Below are positions 1-8,279 of a stretch of DNA of 13,918 nucleotides, piece by piece. Made by a program: the position numbers and the translations under genes. Within the stretch, counting starts at the first letter, position 1. Each line of letters begins with the position of its first letter. This DNA is from Flavobacteriales bacterium UBA1986 (lineage in GTDB: Bacteria; Bacteroidota; Bacteroidia; Flavobacteriales_G; Salibacteraceae): contig DDDG01000012.1 of assembly GCA_002336245.1 (NCBI GenBank), forward strand, positions 4,566 to 18,483. The letters run 5' to 3'. A model generated the notes under the pieces. It was given only the letters and a program-made list of their open reading frames with translations, searched no databases and was not told where the DNA came from.

Positions 1-1389
1 GAATCAGACACCATTTGTGCTGGCGATTCAACAAGAATTTTTGCCAGCGGTAGCGCAAGCTACGCCTGGAGCCCATCGACAGGGTTGAACCAAGTGAGCG
101 GAGATACCGTTTGGGCAAATCCAAGCAACAGCACAACCTATACAGTAATAGGAACCAGCGATACTGTAAGCATCACAATAACTGTAAAGAGCCTTCCAAG
201 CATTTCAATAAGCGCCTCTTCAGATACGGTTTGTGTTGGAACGCAAGTTGATTTTACCGCGAGTGGAGCGATTAGTTATACTTGGACCGGAGCCAATACA
301 ACAAACACAGTAGGCGACAGTGCGAGCGCTTCTCCAAATTCAAGTGGATACATCTACGTTACAGGAACTGTGGGAACATGTTCACAGATGGACAGCATCC
401 TAATTACCGTAAACGCTCTTCCGAGCGTGAGCATCAATGCATCAACTTTTGTGTGTGCGAATACACCAAAAGCGATTTCAGCTTCCGGAGCACTAACTTA
501 TGTTTGGTCTCCAAGCTCTGCTTTTAACGTAGACACCGGCGCCAATGTCATCATCAACATACCAAGTGGAACGTCCATTTCTGTGATTGGTACCAACGCA
601 AACGGATGCTCAAAAAGCAGCAACAGAACGCTTTTAGTGAACACAACCGCCCCTGCTGTAACAGCGTTCACCAACGACACCATTACGTGTGAGGGTGATT
701 CAGTGTTTTTGAGCGCCATTGGAACATCGGCCGATTCATATGTCTGGAAAGACCTTTCTGGAAACTCATTGCTCAGTTCGAGCACTAGAGATGTATACGC
801 AACCCCAACAACAAACTCCAGTTTTAGGGTTATTTCTGTAAAGAACGGATGTGCCGATTCTGCCGAGGTTGCGGTTGAGGTGAACCCAATTCCAAACATC
901 AGCTTAACCCAAACTTCAGGTGGAGCGGCTTTGTGTCAGGATGTGGCCGACACCATTACCGCTACCAGCAACGGAGTTTTATTTGTGTGGAACATACCAG
1001 GATCTAGCGTAACGACAAGTTCTAAAACGAAGGCAATTGCGCCAGGAATTACAAGTTCGATAGAGGTTGTGGCTGTATCAAATAAAGGTTGTAGGAATGG
1101 AGCCATTCTTACCATCACTGTTGACACATCTTGTGGAGAGGCCTTAAATGTGAAAGAGATCGAATTGCAATTCTCAGTTCAGTACAACTCGAAGCGAAAC
1201 TTATTCACGCTCAGCTCCGATGACCATCAAGTTTCTTCGAGCATGGACCTCATCGACCTTCAAGGGCGCAGCCTAGCAAGCTCAATAGACAGCAATGAAC
1301 TGCAAGCGCCCGAGCTCATTCCTGGCATTTACATTCTGAGAGCCCAAACCTCTCAGGGAATTCTTAGCAAGAAATATTACATCGAATGA
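1..1389 (+). CDS. T9SS-secreted protein with repeated Ig/PKD-like modules (5' end outside window)
   Basis: The reading frame is open from base 1, so the true start lies upstream and the 462 visible residues are the C-terminal part of a larger protein. About five beta-rich modules of 75-90 residues follow each other. Each opens with a Cys-containing motif of the type DTxCxGDS (DTICAGDS, DTVCVG, STFVCAN, DTITCEG, ALCQD) and later has a Y/F-x-W core strand (YAWSP, YTWTG, YVWSP, YVWKD, FVWNI). This is the pattern of PKD/Ig-like repeats in large Bacteroidota surface proteins. The last ~75 residues (from about base 1150) end in LIPGIYILRAQTSQGILSKK, typical of a type A T9SS sorting domain. The likely role is a cell-surface or released adhesin or structural protein; no catalytic motif is visible. 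The stop overlaps the next start (ATGA, 1386-1389), which suggests translational coupling. Confidence 0.85.
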   Translation, partial: ESDTICAGDSTRIFASGSASYAWSPSTGLNQVSGDTVWANPSNSTTYTVIGTSDTVSITITVKSLPSISISASSDTVCVGTQVDFTASGAISYTWTGANTTNTVGDSASASPNSSGYIYVTGTVGTCSQMDSILITVNALPSVSINASTFVCANTPKAISASGALTYVWSPSSAFNVDTGANVIINIPSGTSISVIGTNANGCSKSSNRTLLVNTTAPAVTAFTNDTITCEGDSVFLSAIGTSADSYVWKDLSGNSLLSSSTRDVYATPTTNSSFRVISVKNGCADSAEVAVEVNPIPNISLTQTSGGAALCQDVADTITATSNGVLFVWNIPGSSVTTSSKTKAIAPGITSSIEVVAVSNKGCRNGAILTITVDTSCGEALNVKEIELQFSVQYNSKRNLFTLSSDDHQVSSSMDLIDLQGRSLASSIDSNELQAPELIPGIYILRAQTSQGILSKKYYIE

Positions 1390-3917
1390 GTCTAGGCCGT
1401 ATCTGGCGTAGTTCAAGTTTCATCCTTCTTATTGCATTGGGGTTCCTAAGACCTCTTGGCGGACTTCGTGCGCAAATTGACCTTGGGGGAACCCAGTTGG
1501 GGCCTAAACCACTTCTTGAAGGTTTAGAAGTGCCTTGGTCATTGGCTTGGGCAGGAGAGGATACTATCTTCTTTTCAGAATTGGGTGGACGCGTGAGCCG
1601 CCTCGACCTGAATACCCTTCAGAGAACGACCCTCTTACAAATCGACGAGCTGGCCCGGGAGAATCAGAGTGGCTTGATGGGCTTAGAAGTCGACCAAAAC
1701 TTCCCCCAATCGCCCTATGTGTATGTGGCCTACACCTACTACAATCCATCGAACGACATTCGAATACGAATTGCGCGCTTTGAGTACTCCGCCGACAGCC
1801 TTGTAAATGAGTTGATTTTAAAAGACGATTTGGGCTCTGCCTCATCGAATACAGGTTGCAGATTGTTGGTTCGAGGCAATGATTTGTGGTTCACTTTAGG
1901 AGATGTAAAAGATCGAGATGCACCCCAGGATACCAGCAGCAACAACGGTAAAATACATCGCATTCACACCGACGGAAGCACCCCTTCCGACAACCCCTAT
2001 GGCTCAAGCGTCTGGTCCATGGGACATCGAAACCCACAAGGATTAGCCTTTCACGATTCACTATTGTTGAGCTCTGAGCATGGTGCGGCAACGAACGATG
2101 AACTCAACTGGGTCAAGAATGGCGGCAATTACGGTTGGCCTTGGGTTTCGGGTTTTTGCGAAAGCTCGAATCAAGATACCTGCGACCTATTCAACATTCA
2201 AGAACCCTTAAAGGCTTGGTCGCCCACAGTAGCACCGGCAGGAATTGACGTCTACCGAGGAACAGCCATTCCCGAATGGAAAGACCATCTGTTGATGGCT
2301 TGCCTAAAAGATCAATCGCTGCGAGTGATGAGCCTAAATGGGGCGACAGTGGTTTCAGAGAAGACTTATCTCGAGGGTTTGATCGGTCGAATTCGGGACG
2401 TTATGGTCAGCCCTGATGGCCGAGTCTTTATTTGCAGCACCAACGAAGACGCTTTTGGCACCCCCCGCCTTGGAGGAGATAAGATCTTTGAGCTTACAAA
2501 AGATTACGTCTACGACCCACCTGACTTTGGCGGCGACACAAGCTTGGCAGATTTTTTCCTTCTCGACAGCACCCTAGTGCAGACACGAATCTTAGCAGAT
2601 CACCTCTACATACCTTGGGATTTTCATTGGGGCCCAGATGCCTGGATTTGGTTTTCTCAACGAGATGGTTGGATAAAAAAAATAAATCCTGAGGATGGGG
2701 AAATTCAGGACGTTTTTAAAATTGAAGAGGTGTATGAATCTTTCGATAACTCTGGCTTGCACGCCATGGCGCTTCACCCTCGCTTCCCACTGGTGCCCTA
2801 TGTTTATGTGAATTATACCTATTCGCTCTACGGAGCTCGTTTGGTTCGGTACACTTATTCCATTCAAGCGGAAACCCTCGTCGATTCGGTGCATTTGATT
2901 CACAACATTCGAGCAAACTTCACACACAATGGATCCCGCATTGTATTTGAAAACGATTCAATTTTCTACTTCGCAATCGGAGATGGTTTTACTTCAATGG
3001 AGGTTCAAGACCCGACGAAATTGAATGGTAAAATCTTACGCATGGGAATCAATGGAGAGGTTCCCGAAGACAACCCTTTCCCTGGAAGCTACACCTGGTC
3101 TCTTGGCCATAGAAATCCCCAAGGATTAGTGTTTGGCCGAGATGGGAAACTGTACAGCTCAGAGCACGGCGAAGCCACCGACGACGAGCTGAACCTCATC
3201 GAAAAGGGAAGAAATTATGGTTGGCCAGATGTGGAGGGTTTCTGCGATTTGATTTCAGAACAAAGTTATTGCGATGAATACTTCATTCGTGAACCCTTAG
3301 TCGCTTGGACCCCAACTGAAGCGCCCTGCGGATTGGGTTATTTCGATCATGAGTCGATTCCTGAATGGAGACACAGCCTGTTGCAAACCTTCCTAAAGGA
3401 CAAAGAACTCAAGGCTCTGCGTCTCAGTGAAGATGGTAAAAGCATTCTCCAAGAAACAGATTACCTGAGCAGGAAAGACGACGTCGGAAAAAACATTGGC
3501 TACTACGGACGGCTGCGCGATGTTTTGGTGGCACCCAACGGGAAGATCTACATTTCAACCTCGAACAGAGAGCCAAACGGCGGGGCTGTTGTAAAAGAAG
3601 ATGACGACAAAATCATCGAACTCTTCAACCCGAACTACTCCTACAGCTCGGGAGAGGATACAGTTTTGGGATTAGAATCTCTAATTCATCCAAACCCCAC
3701 CCAAGACTACCTGAACATTCGCTTTGCTCAAGAGTTAAACTATACACTGGACCTTTACGACCGAAGCGGAAAACTGGTGAAAAGCGATCGCCATAACTCG
3801 GGCCTCAACGGAAGTTTCTATCAATTTCAAAGAGGGCAAATTGAGGCAGGAATGTTCATCCTCGTAATAAGCTCGAGAGAAGGTTTCAAAGAGGTCCACA
3901 AAGTCATTTTCTATTAA
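1386..3917 (+). CDS. Secreted tandem PQQ-type glucose/sorbosone dehydrogenase-like protein with T9SS sorting domain
   Basis: The 843-residue protein starts with a signal peptide (about residues 1-30, ending LRAQ). Two homologous beta-propeller modules follow, about 42-390 and 396-750, and then a T9SS sorting domain (about 760-843). Both modules carry the family signature GHRNPQG (213-219 and 574-580) followed by SSEHG, a D/N-DELN segment and NYGWP, as in soluble aldose dehydrogenases that oxidise sugars with PQQ in the periplasm or outside the cell. Compared with Acinetobacter soluble glucose dehydrogenase, module 1 keeps the Gln-76 equivalent (Q94) but has N155 in place of the catalytic His-144. 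Module 2 keeps that His (H514) but has N455 in place of the Gln. Substrate and activity are therefore uncertain. The start overlaps the preceding stop by 4 bp. The family call is firm; true dehydrogenase activity is inference. Confidence 0.85.
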   Translation: MSLGRIWRSSSFILLIALGFLRPLGGLRAQIDLGGTQLGPKPLLEGLEVPWSLAWAGEDTIFFSELGGRVSRLDLNTLQRTTLLQIDELARENQSGLMGLEVDQNFPQSPYVYVAYTYYNPSNDIRIRIARFEYSADSLVNELILKDDLGSASSNTGCRLLVRGNDLWFTLGDVKDRDAPQDTSSNNGKIHRIHTDGSTPSDNPYGSSVWSMGHRNPQGLAFHDSLLLSSEHGAATNDELNWVKNGGNYGWPWVSGFCESSNQDTCDLFNIQEPLKAWSPTVAPAGIDVYRGTAIPEWKDHLLMACLKDQSLRVMSLNGATVVSEKTYLEGLIGRIRDVMVSPDGRVFICSTNEDAFGTPRLGGDKIFELTKDYVYDPPDFGGDTSLADFFLLDSTLVQTRILADHLYIPWDFHWGPDAWIWFSQRDGWIKKINPEDGEIQDVFKIEEVYESFDNSGLHAMALHPRFPLVPYVYVNYTYSLYGARLVRYTYSIQAETLVDSVHLIHNIRANFTHNGSRIVFENDSIFYFAIGDGFTSMEVQDPTKLNGKILRMGINGEVPEDNPFPGSYTWSLGHRNPQGLVFGRDGKLYSSEHGEATDDELNLIEKGRNYGWPDVEGFCDLISEQSYCDEYFIREPLVAWTPTEAPCGLGYFDHESIPEWRHSLLQTFLKDKELKALRLSEDGKSILQETDYLSRKDDVGKNIGYYGRLRDVLVAPNGKIYISTSNREPNGGAVVKEDDDKIIELFNPNYSYSSGEDTVLGLESLIHPNPTQDYLNIRFAQELNYTLDLYDRSGKLVKSDRHNSGLNGSFYQFQRGQIEAGMFILVISSREGFKEVHKVIFY

Positions 3918-3920
3918 CAC

Positions 3921-3948
3921 GGCCTTTAGGCTCATTAGCTAAAAAGCC
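3921..3948 (+). terminator. Stem-loop just after the dehydrogenase gene, possible terminator
   Basis: Four bases after the stop, GGC pairs with GCC and TTTAG(G)CT pairs with AGCTAAA around a CATT loop. There is one bulged G and a small internal loop. No long T run follows, only ATTATATTT, so it is a weak intrinsic terminator at best. It also overlaps the upstream half of the promoter at 3952-3959. Confidence 0.35.
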
Positions 3949-3951
3949 AAT

Positions 3952-3959
3952 TATATTTG
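3952..3959 (+). promoter_or_regulatory. Bacteroidota -7 promoter element TATATTTG
   Basis: TATATTTG matches the Bacteroidota primary-sigma -7 consensus TAnnTTTG and lies 18 bases before the ATG at 3978. No convincing -33 TTG is seen at the usual spacing. A start site about 6-7 bases downstream would exclude the in-frame TTG at 3957 as translation start and supports 3978. Confidence 0.5.
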
Positions 3960-3977
3960 GCGCCAAATAAAAATACC

Positions 3978-4967
3978 ATGAAGCAAGTTGTCATTGATTT
4001 CCCAAAGCAATTCACAGAATCCCTAGAAATCGCAAAAAACTGGAGCATTCCCGCTCTAAGCTCTGAAATTAAAAATGTGCTCGTTTGCGGATTGGGTGGC
4101 TCAGGAATTGGAGGAACCATACTCGCAGAACTCGTAGCATCAGAATGCAAAGTTCCTGTTCTTGTAAGCAAAACGTACACACTTCCAGCTTACGGCGACA
4201 AAAACACGCTCTTAATTGCATGCTCTTATTCAGGAAACACAGAAGAGAGCTTAGATGCTTTTGATGAAGCGCACAAAAGAGGAATGCAGATCATCGCCAT
4301 CACATCGGGCGGTCAGCTCGAAGCGAAATGTAAAGAAGCTGGAGTTCCAGCTATCCTCATCCCAGGAGGAATGCCTCCTCGCGGTGCTTTTGCATATCCG
4401 ATTGTTCAACTCCTAAACGTGATGAACAGACTTGGTTTGATTGGAAGTGCGTTGGTGAACCAACTTGACAATCTTCCGAGCTTTCTTGCAAACGGACAAG
4501 AAGAAACAGCCAAACTCGCAGCGGAGTTTACAGAGAAGCTTTACGACAAGATTCCGGTTTTGTATGCCGATTCTAAGATTGAAGGTGTCTTGGTGCGTTT
4601 CCGTCAGCAGATCAACGAGAACTCGAAAATGTTGTGCTGGCATCACGTGTATCCAGAGATGAACCACAATGAGCTCGTGGGCTGGACAAAAAAAGACGAT
4701 CAATTGGCGGTGGTTACTTTCCACACGAGCATCGACCACCCAAGAGTTACCAAGCGTATGGAAGTGTCGAATGAAGTATACAGAAAGTACACACCAAATG
4801 TGTTCGATGTGACGGCAGAAGGTTCAAACCTCCTAGAAGAAGTGGTGCACCTCATTCACCTAGGAGACTGGATTTCAGTCCTCTTGGCTGAGAAAAAAGG
4901 CATCGACCCGGTTGAGGTAAACATCATTACCCACCTTAAAGGTGAGCTCGCGAAATTTCATGGCTAA
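3978..4967 (+). CDS. Bifunctional phosphoglucose/phosphomannose isomerase (SIS family)
   Basis: The 329-residue cytoplasmic enzyme is predicted to interconvert glucose-6-phosphate and mannose-6-phosphate with fructose-6-phosphate, linking glycolysis to nucleotide-sugar synthesis. An N-terminal SIS domain has the glycine-rich loop GLGGSGIGG (38-46), the phosphate-binding SYSGNTEE (83-90) and the PPRGA segment (from 133). The second half has ENSK (214-217) and PEMNHNE (226-232), which carry catalytic Glu/His residues in this PGI/PMI family. The tail has LGDWISVLLAEKKGIDP followed by ITHLKGEL, the usual C-terminal signature. The length is normal. The ATG at 3978 is preferred to an in-frame TTG at 3957 because the TTG lies inside the promoter element. 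The end overlaps lipB by 8 bp, so the two are probably co-transcribed. Confidence 0.9.
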   Translation: MKQVVIDFPKQFTESLEIAKNWSIPALSSEIKNVLVCGLGGSGIGGTILAELVASECKVPVLVSKTYTLPAYGDKNTLLIACSYSGNTEESLDAFDEAHKRGMQIIAITSGGQLEAKCKEAGVPAILIPGGMPPRGAFAYPIVQLLNVMNRLGLIGSALVNQLDNLPSFLANGQEETAKLAAEFTEKLYDKIPVLYADSKIEGVLVRFRQQINENSKMLCWHHVYPEMNHNELVGWTKKDDQLAVVTFHTSIDHPRVTKRMEVSNEVYRKYTPNVFDVTAEGSNLLEEVVHLIHLGDWISVLLAEKKGIDPVEVNIITHLKGELAKFHG

Positions 4968-5664
4968 GCCAATTGTTCAGCTTCAAGATTTAGGGCTCAT
5001 CGACTACAAAAGTTGTTGGGACCTTCAAGAAAAACTGAACCGGACAAACGTCAACTTCAAAATCAAAAGGGCCAAAGGCGAAGAAGCACCAGCCCTTCTT
5101 GAGAATTTCCTCATTGCTTGTCAGCACCCTCCAGTGTACACCCTTGGGAAGAGCGGCGACTTAGCAAACTTGCTCATCGATGAACAGGGCATGGAGTCCA
5201 TTGGCGCCGAGTACTACCACATCAATCGAGGCGGCGACATTACCTATCACGGCCCAGGGCAGTTGGTGGTATATCCCATTTTCGATCTTGAACAGTTCTT
5301 CACAGACTTACACAAATTCTTGCGTTACCTCGAAGAAGCGGTCATCCTCACGATTGCCGAATATGGACTGAAGGGGGAGCGTTTAGAAGGTGCTACCGGG
5401 GTTTGGCTGGATGCGGACATTCCAGAAAAAGCGCGAAAGATTTGTGCGATTGGAATTCGGATGTCGCGCTGGGTGAGCATGCACGGATTGGCTTTGAATG
5501 TGAACACCAATTTGGATTATTTCAAACACATTGTTCCTTGCGGCATCGACGATAAGGCGGTGACCTCTATGGAGAAAGAGCTGGGCAGAAAACTAGACTT
5601 TAAGGAAGTGACCTCCGTTCTTCAAAAGCAATTGAAGACTCTTTTCGACTACGAGGAAAACTAG
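4960..5664 (+). CDS. lipB: Lipoyl(octanoyl) transferase LipB
   Basis: The protein transfers the octanoyl group from acyl carrier protein to lipoyl domains of 2-oxoacid dehydrogenases and the glycine cleavage H protein, the first step of lipoate cofactor assembly before LipA inserts sulfur. Family signatures are complete: HPPVYTLGKSG (56-66), RGGDITYHGPGQLVVYP (90-106), GATGVWL (144-150), the catalytic lysine in KICAIGIR (K160) and the catalytic cysteine in HIVPCGI (C194). The 234-residue length is normal. The ATG at 4960 is chosen over a GTG six codons upstream because MAKPIVQLQDLG begins like other LipB proteins. It overlaps the isomerase stop by 8 bp, and 15 bases separate its stop from the next gene, so the three genes look like one operon. 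Confidence 0.95.
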   Translation: MAKPIVQLQDLGLIDYKSCWDLQEKLNRTNVNFKIKRAKGEEAPALLENFLIACQHPPVYTLGKSGDLANLLIDEQGMESIGAEYYHINRGGDITYHGPGQLVVYPIFDLEQFFTDLHKFLRYLEEAVILTIAEYGLKGERLEGATGVWLDADIPEKARKICAIGIRMSRWVSMHGLALNVNTNLDYFKHIVPCGIDDKAVTSMEKELGRKLDFKEVTSVLQKQLKTLFDYEEN

Positions 5665-5679
5665 GCCTATTTTTGGGCA

Positions 5680-6528
5680 ATGAACTTGAAGTCGGCACTC
5701 AAATTCCTTCTGAAATTAGGGCTCAGCGCCCTGGCCATTTTTCTCATCCTGCGGAAGGTTGATTTAGAAGAAGCCTTAGCCAATCTCAGTTCCGCCAATC
5801 TCGGTTTCATCCTGCTGGGCTTCAGCTTCTTTTTCATTTCGAAAGTGATTTCTGCCCTGCGCATCAACGCTTTGTATCGGTCTCGTGATATGGAAGTTAG
5901 CGAACTGCTCAACGGAAAACTCACCTTCATGGCGATGTTCTACAACCTCTTTGTTCCACTCGTAGGAGGAGAGGCCTACAAGGCTTATTGGCTCAAAAAG
6001 AATTACGACTATTCCGCCAAGGTGAGCCTTACGGCGGCTCTCTTAGACCGACTTGCAGGAATGCTAGCCTTAAGCGCGATGGCGCTGGTTTTCTTCTATT
6101 TCAGTTCGTACACTTGGGAGTTCAAATGGTTGAGCTTCATTGCCATCCCCATTCTGTACATCGCCTATTATTTTGGAAGCAAATGGATTTTTCCAAAGTT
6201 CATCAAGGCCTGGATTGCGACGGGTATCTACAGTTTATTGATCCAGTGTTTGCAGGTGGCCACGGTGTTTACTATTCTTCACGCATTGCACATTCAAGAG
6301 CAAGTGATTGAGTACATTTTCGTTTTCCTTCTCGCCACATTTGCCTTTGTGTTGCCCTTGGTTGGAGCGCGGGAAATGGCTTTTGTTTTTGGCTCAGAAT
6401 TTCTGGGTTTGAATATGGAAACCTCCTTAGCGATTGCTTTGATGTTCTACCTCTCAGTTCTCAGCTCAAGCGCCATCGGAATGCTTCTTTTTCTTTCTGA
6501 AAAGAGTCTTCGCAGGTCAGAAGACTAG
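5680..6528 (+). CDS. YbhN/AglD-type flippase-like integral membrane protein (LPG synthase TM family)
   Basis: The 282-residue protein is almost wholly hydrophobic, with about seven or eight predicted membrane segments. It matches the UPF0104/YbhN/AglD family, related to the membrane half of lysylphosphatidylglycerol synthase. The diagnostic stretch is MFYNLFVPLVGGEAYKAYWL (86-105), with the GGEA motif at 96-99, followed by the LLDRLAG segment (from 121). A later G-x-RE motif (VGAREMAF) is also typical. Family members have been implicated in moving or modifying lipid-linked glycans or lipids; the substrate here is unknown. The gene follows lipB by 15 bases. A TATTTTTG at 5668-5675 resembles a -7 element, but it is only 4 bases from the ATG. 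Its TAG stop shares the CTAG at 6525-6528 with the converging gene. Confidence 0.8.
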   Translation: MNLKSALKFLLKLGLSALAIFLILRKVDLEEALANLSSANLGFILLGFSFFFISKVISALRINALYRSRDMEVSELLNGKLTFMAMFYNLFVPLVGGEAYKAYWLKKNYDYSAKVSLTAALLDRLAGMLALSAMALVFFYFSSYTWEFKWLSFIAIPILYIAYYFGSKWIFPKFIKAWIATGIYSLLIQCLQVATVFTILHALHIQEQVIEYIFVFLLATFAFVLPLVGAREMAFVFGSEFLGLNMETSLAIALMFYLSVLSSSAIGMLLFLSEKSLRRSED

Positions 6529-8159
6529 TGTCGGACTACCACCATTGTTTGTTTCAAGTGGTAGTCGTAGTAGCTGTATACGAGCGTATCCTTTTTTGTC
6601 ATATTGCCCTCATAAAGTAGGTGCAAAGCCCCGGGAATATAATCCTCAACTACTTCCATTGGGACTCCTTTCGCTCGGTCCAAATAGTAAGGAATCTGGT
6701 GCCCCAAAAATGGTGAAATGATCAGGGTTTTTTCTGAAATTCTCCAAGGACCAATCTTCGCTTCAGTCTTCAACCGGTGGAACCATTGTTTGAAATAGAT
6801 GGGCTCTTTCCCTGTGATTTCAACAATCTCAGCACAATAATCCCGGTAAGGAGTGGCGTGTTGGTCGTTTTGGAATGCGGGCAGGTAGAAGAGGTTGTTC
6901 CCAAATTTTAGGAGAATCATAAGCAGGGCAAACACAATGAACTTATGTTGGCTTTTCGCGAGAAGAAAGAGCATGCCTATGCCGAGGATGAAACCCAAAA
7001 TAGATTTCAACCAAACGAGTTCAATGTCCTTGGTTTGTTCAATGAAGGGCGGGCTTAGAAAGCCAAGTACTATTGCAGCACCTATGAAATAAAATAGGCC
7101 GTTGATGAATTTCACACGCCCAGTCATTTCCGATTTAAAGAGCAGGAAGAAATGACTTAGAATCAAGAGCGCAAAGGGAAGGAACATATATACGTAGCGT
7201 GCTTTAAACAAGCCAGAAACCCAATAAATGGGGATGTTCAAGAGAATGAATAAGCAGGCGAAAGTGATGAAACGAGATGCGCGAATGTGGTGGAAGAGCT
7301 TTTTCTTGAAGATAAAAATGACGAGAAAAGACCAAGGAAAAATCAACTTCAAAAACTGAAAGGGAAAGGTGAAGAGCTGGATGAGCGTATCGCTTGCGCT
7401 GGTGACCAAGCCAGATTTCGAAGCCGCTTCGTCGAACTGTCGGATGAGAAAACCCTCCAAATCTGCTGCTTGAGAATAGGGATAGAAATAGGCGGTGTTG
7501 ATGCCGAGGAAGATGAACAAGCCCAGAGCGTGTTGCCAGTTGAACAGCCACTTCCAAGAGCGTGCGGTGAGCGCCATGGCCAGTAAGGTGAATCCCTGAA
7601 AGGGAATGGAAGGCAAGCCTTTGGTTAAGAAGCCAAGCGCGGCAAAAGCATAGGAAAAAGTGTAGAGGGCCAAGAGGTTTTTCTTCTCGAAAAAGTGGAA
7701 GATGGCAAAGACTTGAATGAAGACTAGGAGGCTGTAGAAAAAGTCGATTTCACCCGTATACACGCCGCCAAACAACATGACATCTGCTGAACTGAGCAGA
7801 AAGATTCCTGCAAGAATTCCCGCCTCCTTGCCTAAGTATTTCTTTCCCCAAGCATAGCTGAACCAGCCCATTAAGAAGAGACTGAGCAGACTAGGAAGTC
7901 GCACAACCCACTCATCGTATGAGTCGAAGATGAGGTAGAAAATTGCCACGATCCAATTAAACAAAGGTGGCTTGTTGTAGTATGGAAGGGAGTTCAGATG
8001 CGGCACCAACCAATCTCCGCTGAAGATCATTTCGAGACTTACTACAGCCCTCCGAGGCTCCTCGGCGCGCAATTCTACAAAACCCAACCAGCCCAAATAT
8101 CCAATGAGCGCAAAGACTATGAAGCCGAGAATCAACCGGCGTTTTGAAGGTGTTTTCAT
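6525..8159 (-). CDS. GT39 / ArnT-like membrane glycosyltransferase
   Basis: The 544-residue polytopic membrane protein has about 11-12 hydrophobic segments and a soluble C-terminal part. It resembles the PMT_2/ArnT family (GT39/GT83-like), which moves a sugar from a polyprenyl-phosphate donor to a lipid or protein acceptor on the outer face of the inner membrane. The first periplasmic loop carries the family pattern: an acidic pair in RAEEPRRAV (31-39), the SGDW segment (47-50) and YYNKPPLFNW (60-69). The usual Asp-Glu pair reads Glu-Glu here (E33-E34), a conservative change at the proposed catalytic site. The ATG at 8159 is preferred to a TTG four codons upstream, which overlaps the promoter element at 8169-8176. 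The acceptor cannot be told from sequence. It lies opposite the flippase-like gene and diverges from the GH16 gene. Confidence 0.8.
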   Translation of the reverse strand: MKTPSKRRLILGFIVFALIGYLGWLGFVELRAEEPRRAVVSLEMIFSGDWLVPHLNSLPYYNKPPLFNWIVAIFYLIFDSYDEWVVRLPSLLSLFLMGWFSYAWGKKYLGKEAGILAGIFLLSSADVMLFGGVYTGEIDFFYSLLVFIQVFAIFHFFEKKNLLALYTFSYAFAALGFLTKGLPSIPFQGFTLLAMALTARSWKWLFNWQHALGLFIFLGINTAYFYPYSQAADLEGFLIRQFDEAASKSGLVTSASDTLIQLFTFPFQFLKLIFPWSFLVIFIFKKKLFHHIRASRFITFACLFILLNIPIYWVSGLFKARYVYMFLPFALLILSHFFLLFKSEMTGRVKFINGLFYFIGAAIVLGFLSPPFIEQTKDIELVWLKSILGFILGIGMLFLLAKSQHKFIVFALLMILLKFGNNLFYLPAFQNDQHATPYRDYCAEIVEITGKEPIYFKQWFHRLKTEAKIGPWRISEKTLIISPFLGHQIPYYLDRAKGVPMEVVEDYIPGALHLLYEGNMTKKDTLVYSYYDYHLKQTMVVVRH

Positions 8160-8168
8160 CTTAGACTG

Positions 8169-8201
8169 CAAACCTATTCATCTTGAATTTTATACCCACA
8201 A
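8169..8201 (-). promoter_or_regulatory. Promoter of the GT39-like gene (TTG - 22 nt - TAGGTTTG)
   Basis: Read on the minus strand, TAGGTTTG (8176-8169) matches TAnnTTTG. A TTG at 8201-8199 lies 22 nt upstream, within the 17-23 nt spacing described for Bacteroidota promoters. The element ends 9 bases before the ATG at 8159, implying a very short leader. Confidence 0.5.
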
Positions 8202-8203
8202 TC

Positions 8204-8241
8204 CATTTGTAGTAAATGAAAAGATTCGCAACATTTGTAGT
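8204..8241 (+). repeat. Direct repeat CATTTGTAGT upstream of the GH16 gene
   Basis: The 10-mer CATTTGTAGT occurs at 8204-8213 and again at 8232-8241, 28 bp apart. The TTTG of each copy could act as the -33 and -7 halves of a promoter: the second copy reads AACATTTG, one base off TAnnTTTG, 42 bases before the GH16 start. Alternatively, the pair could be a regulator site for glucan-responsive control. Function is inference. Confidence 0.4.
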
Positions 8242-8279
8242 GCGCGCCTGAAGTACGATCAACTTAAAACTGGAATTCC

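Noticed and set aside
5668..5675. TATTTTTG between lipB and the flippase-like gene as a promoter
   Set aside because: It fits TAnnTTTG but ends only 4 bases before the ATG, so transcription would start at or inside the start codon. Co-transcription with lipB is simpler.
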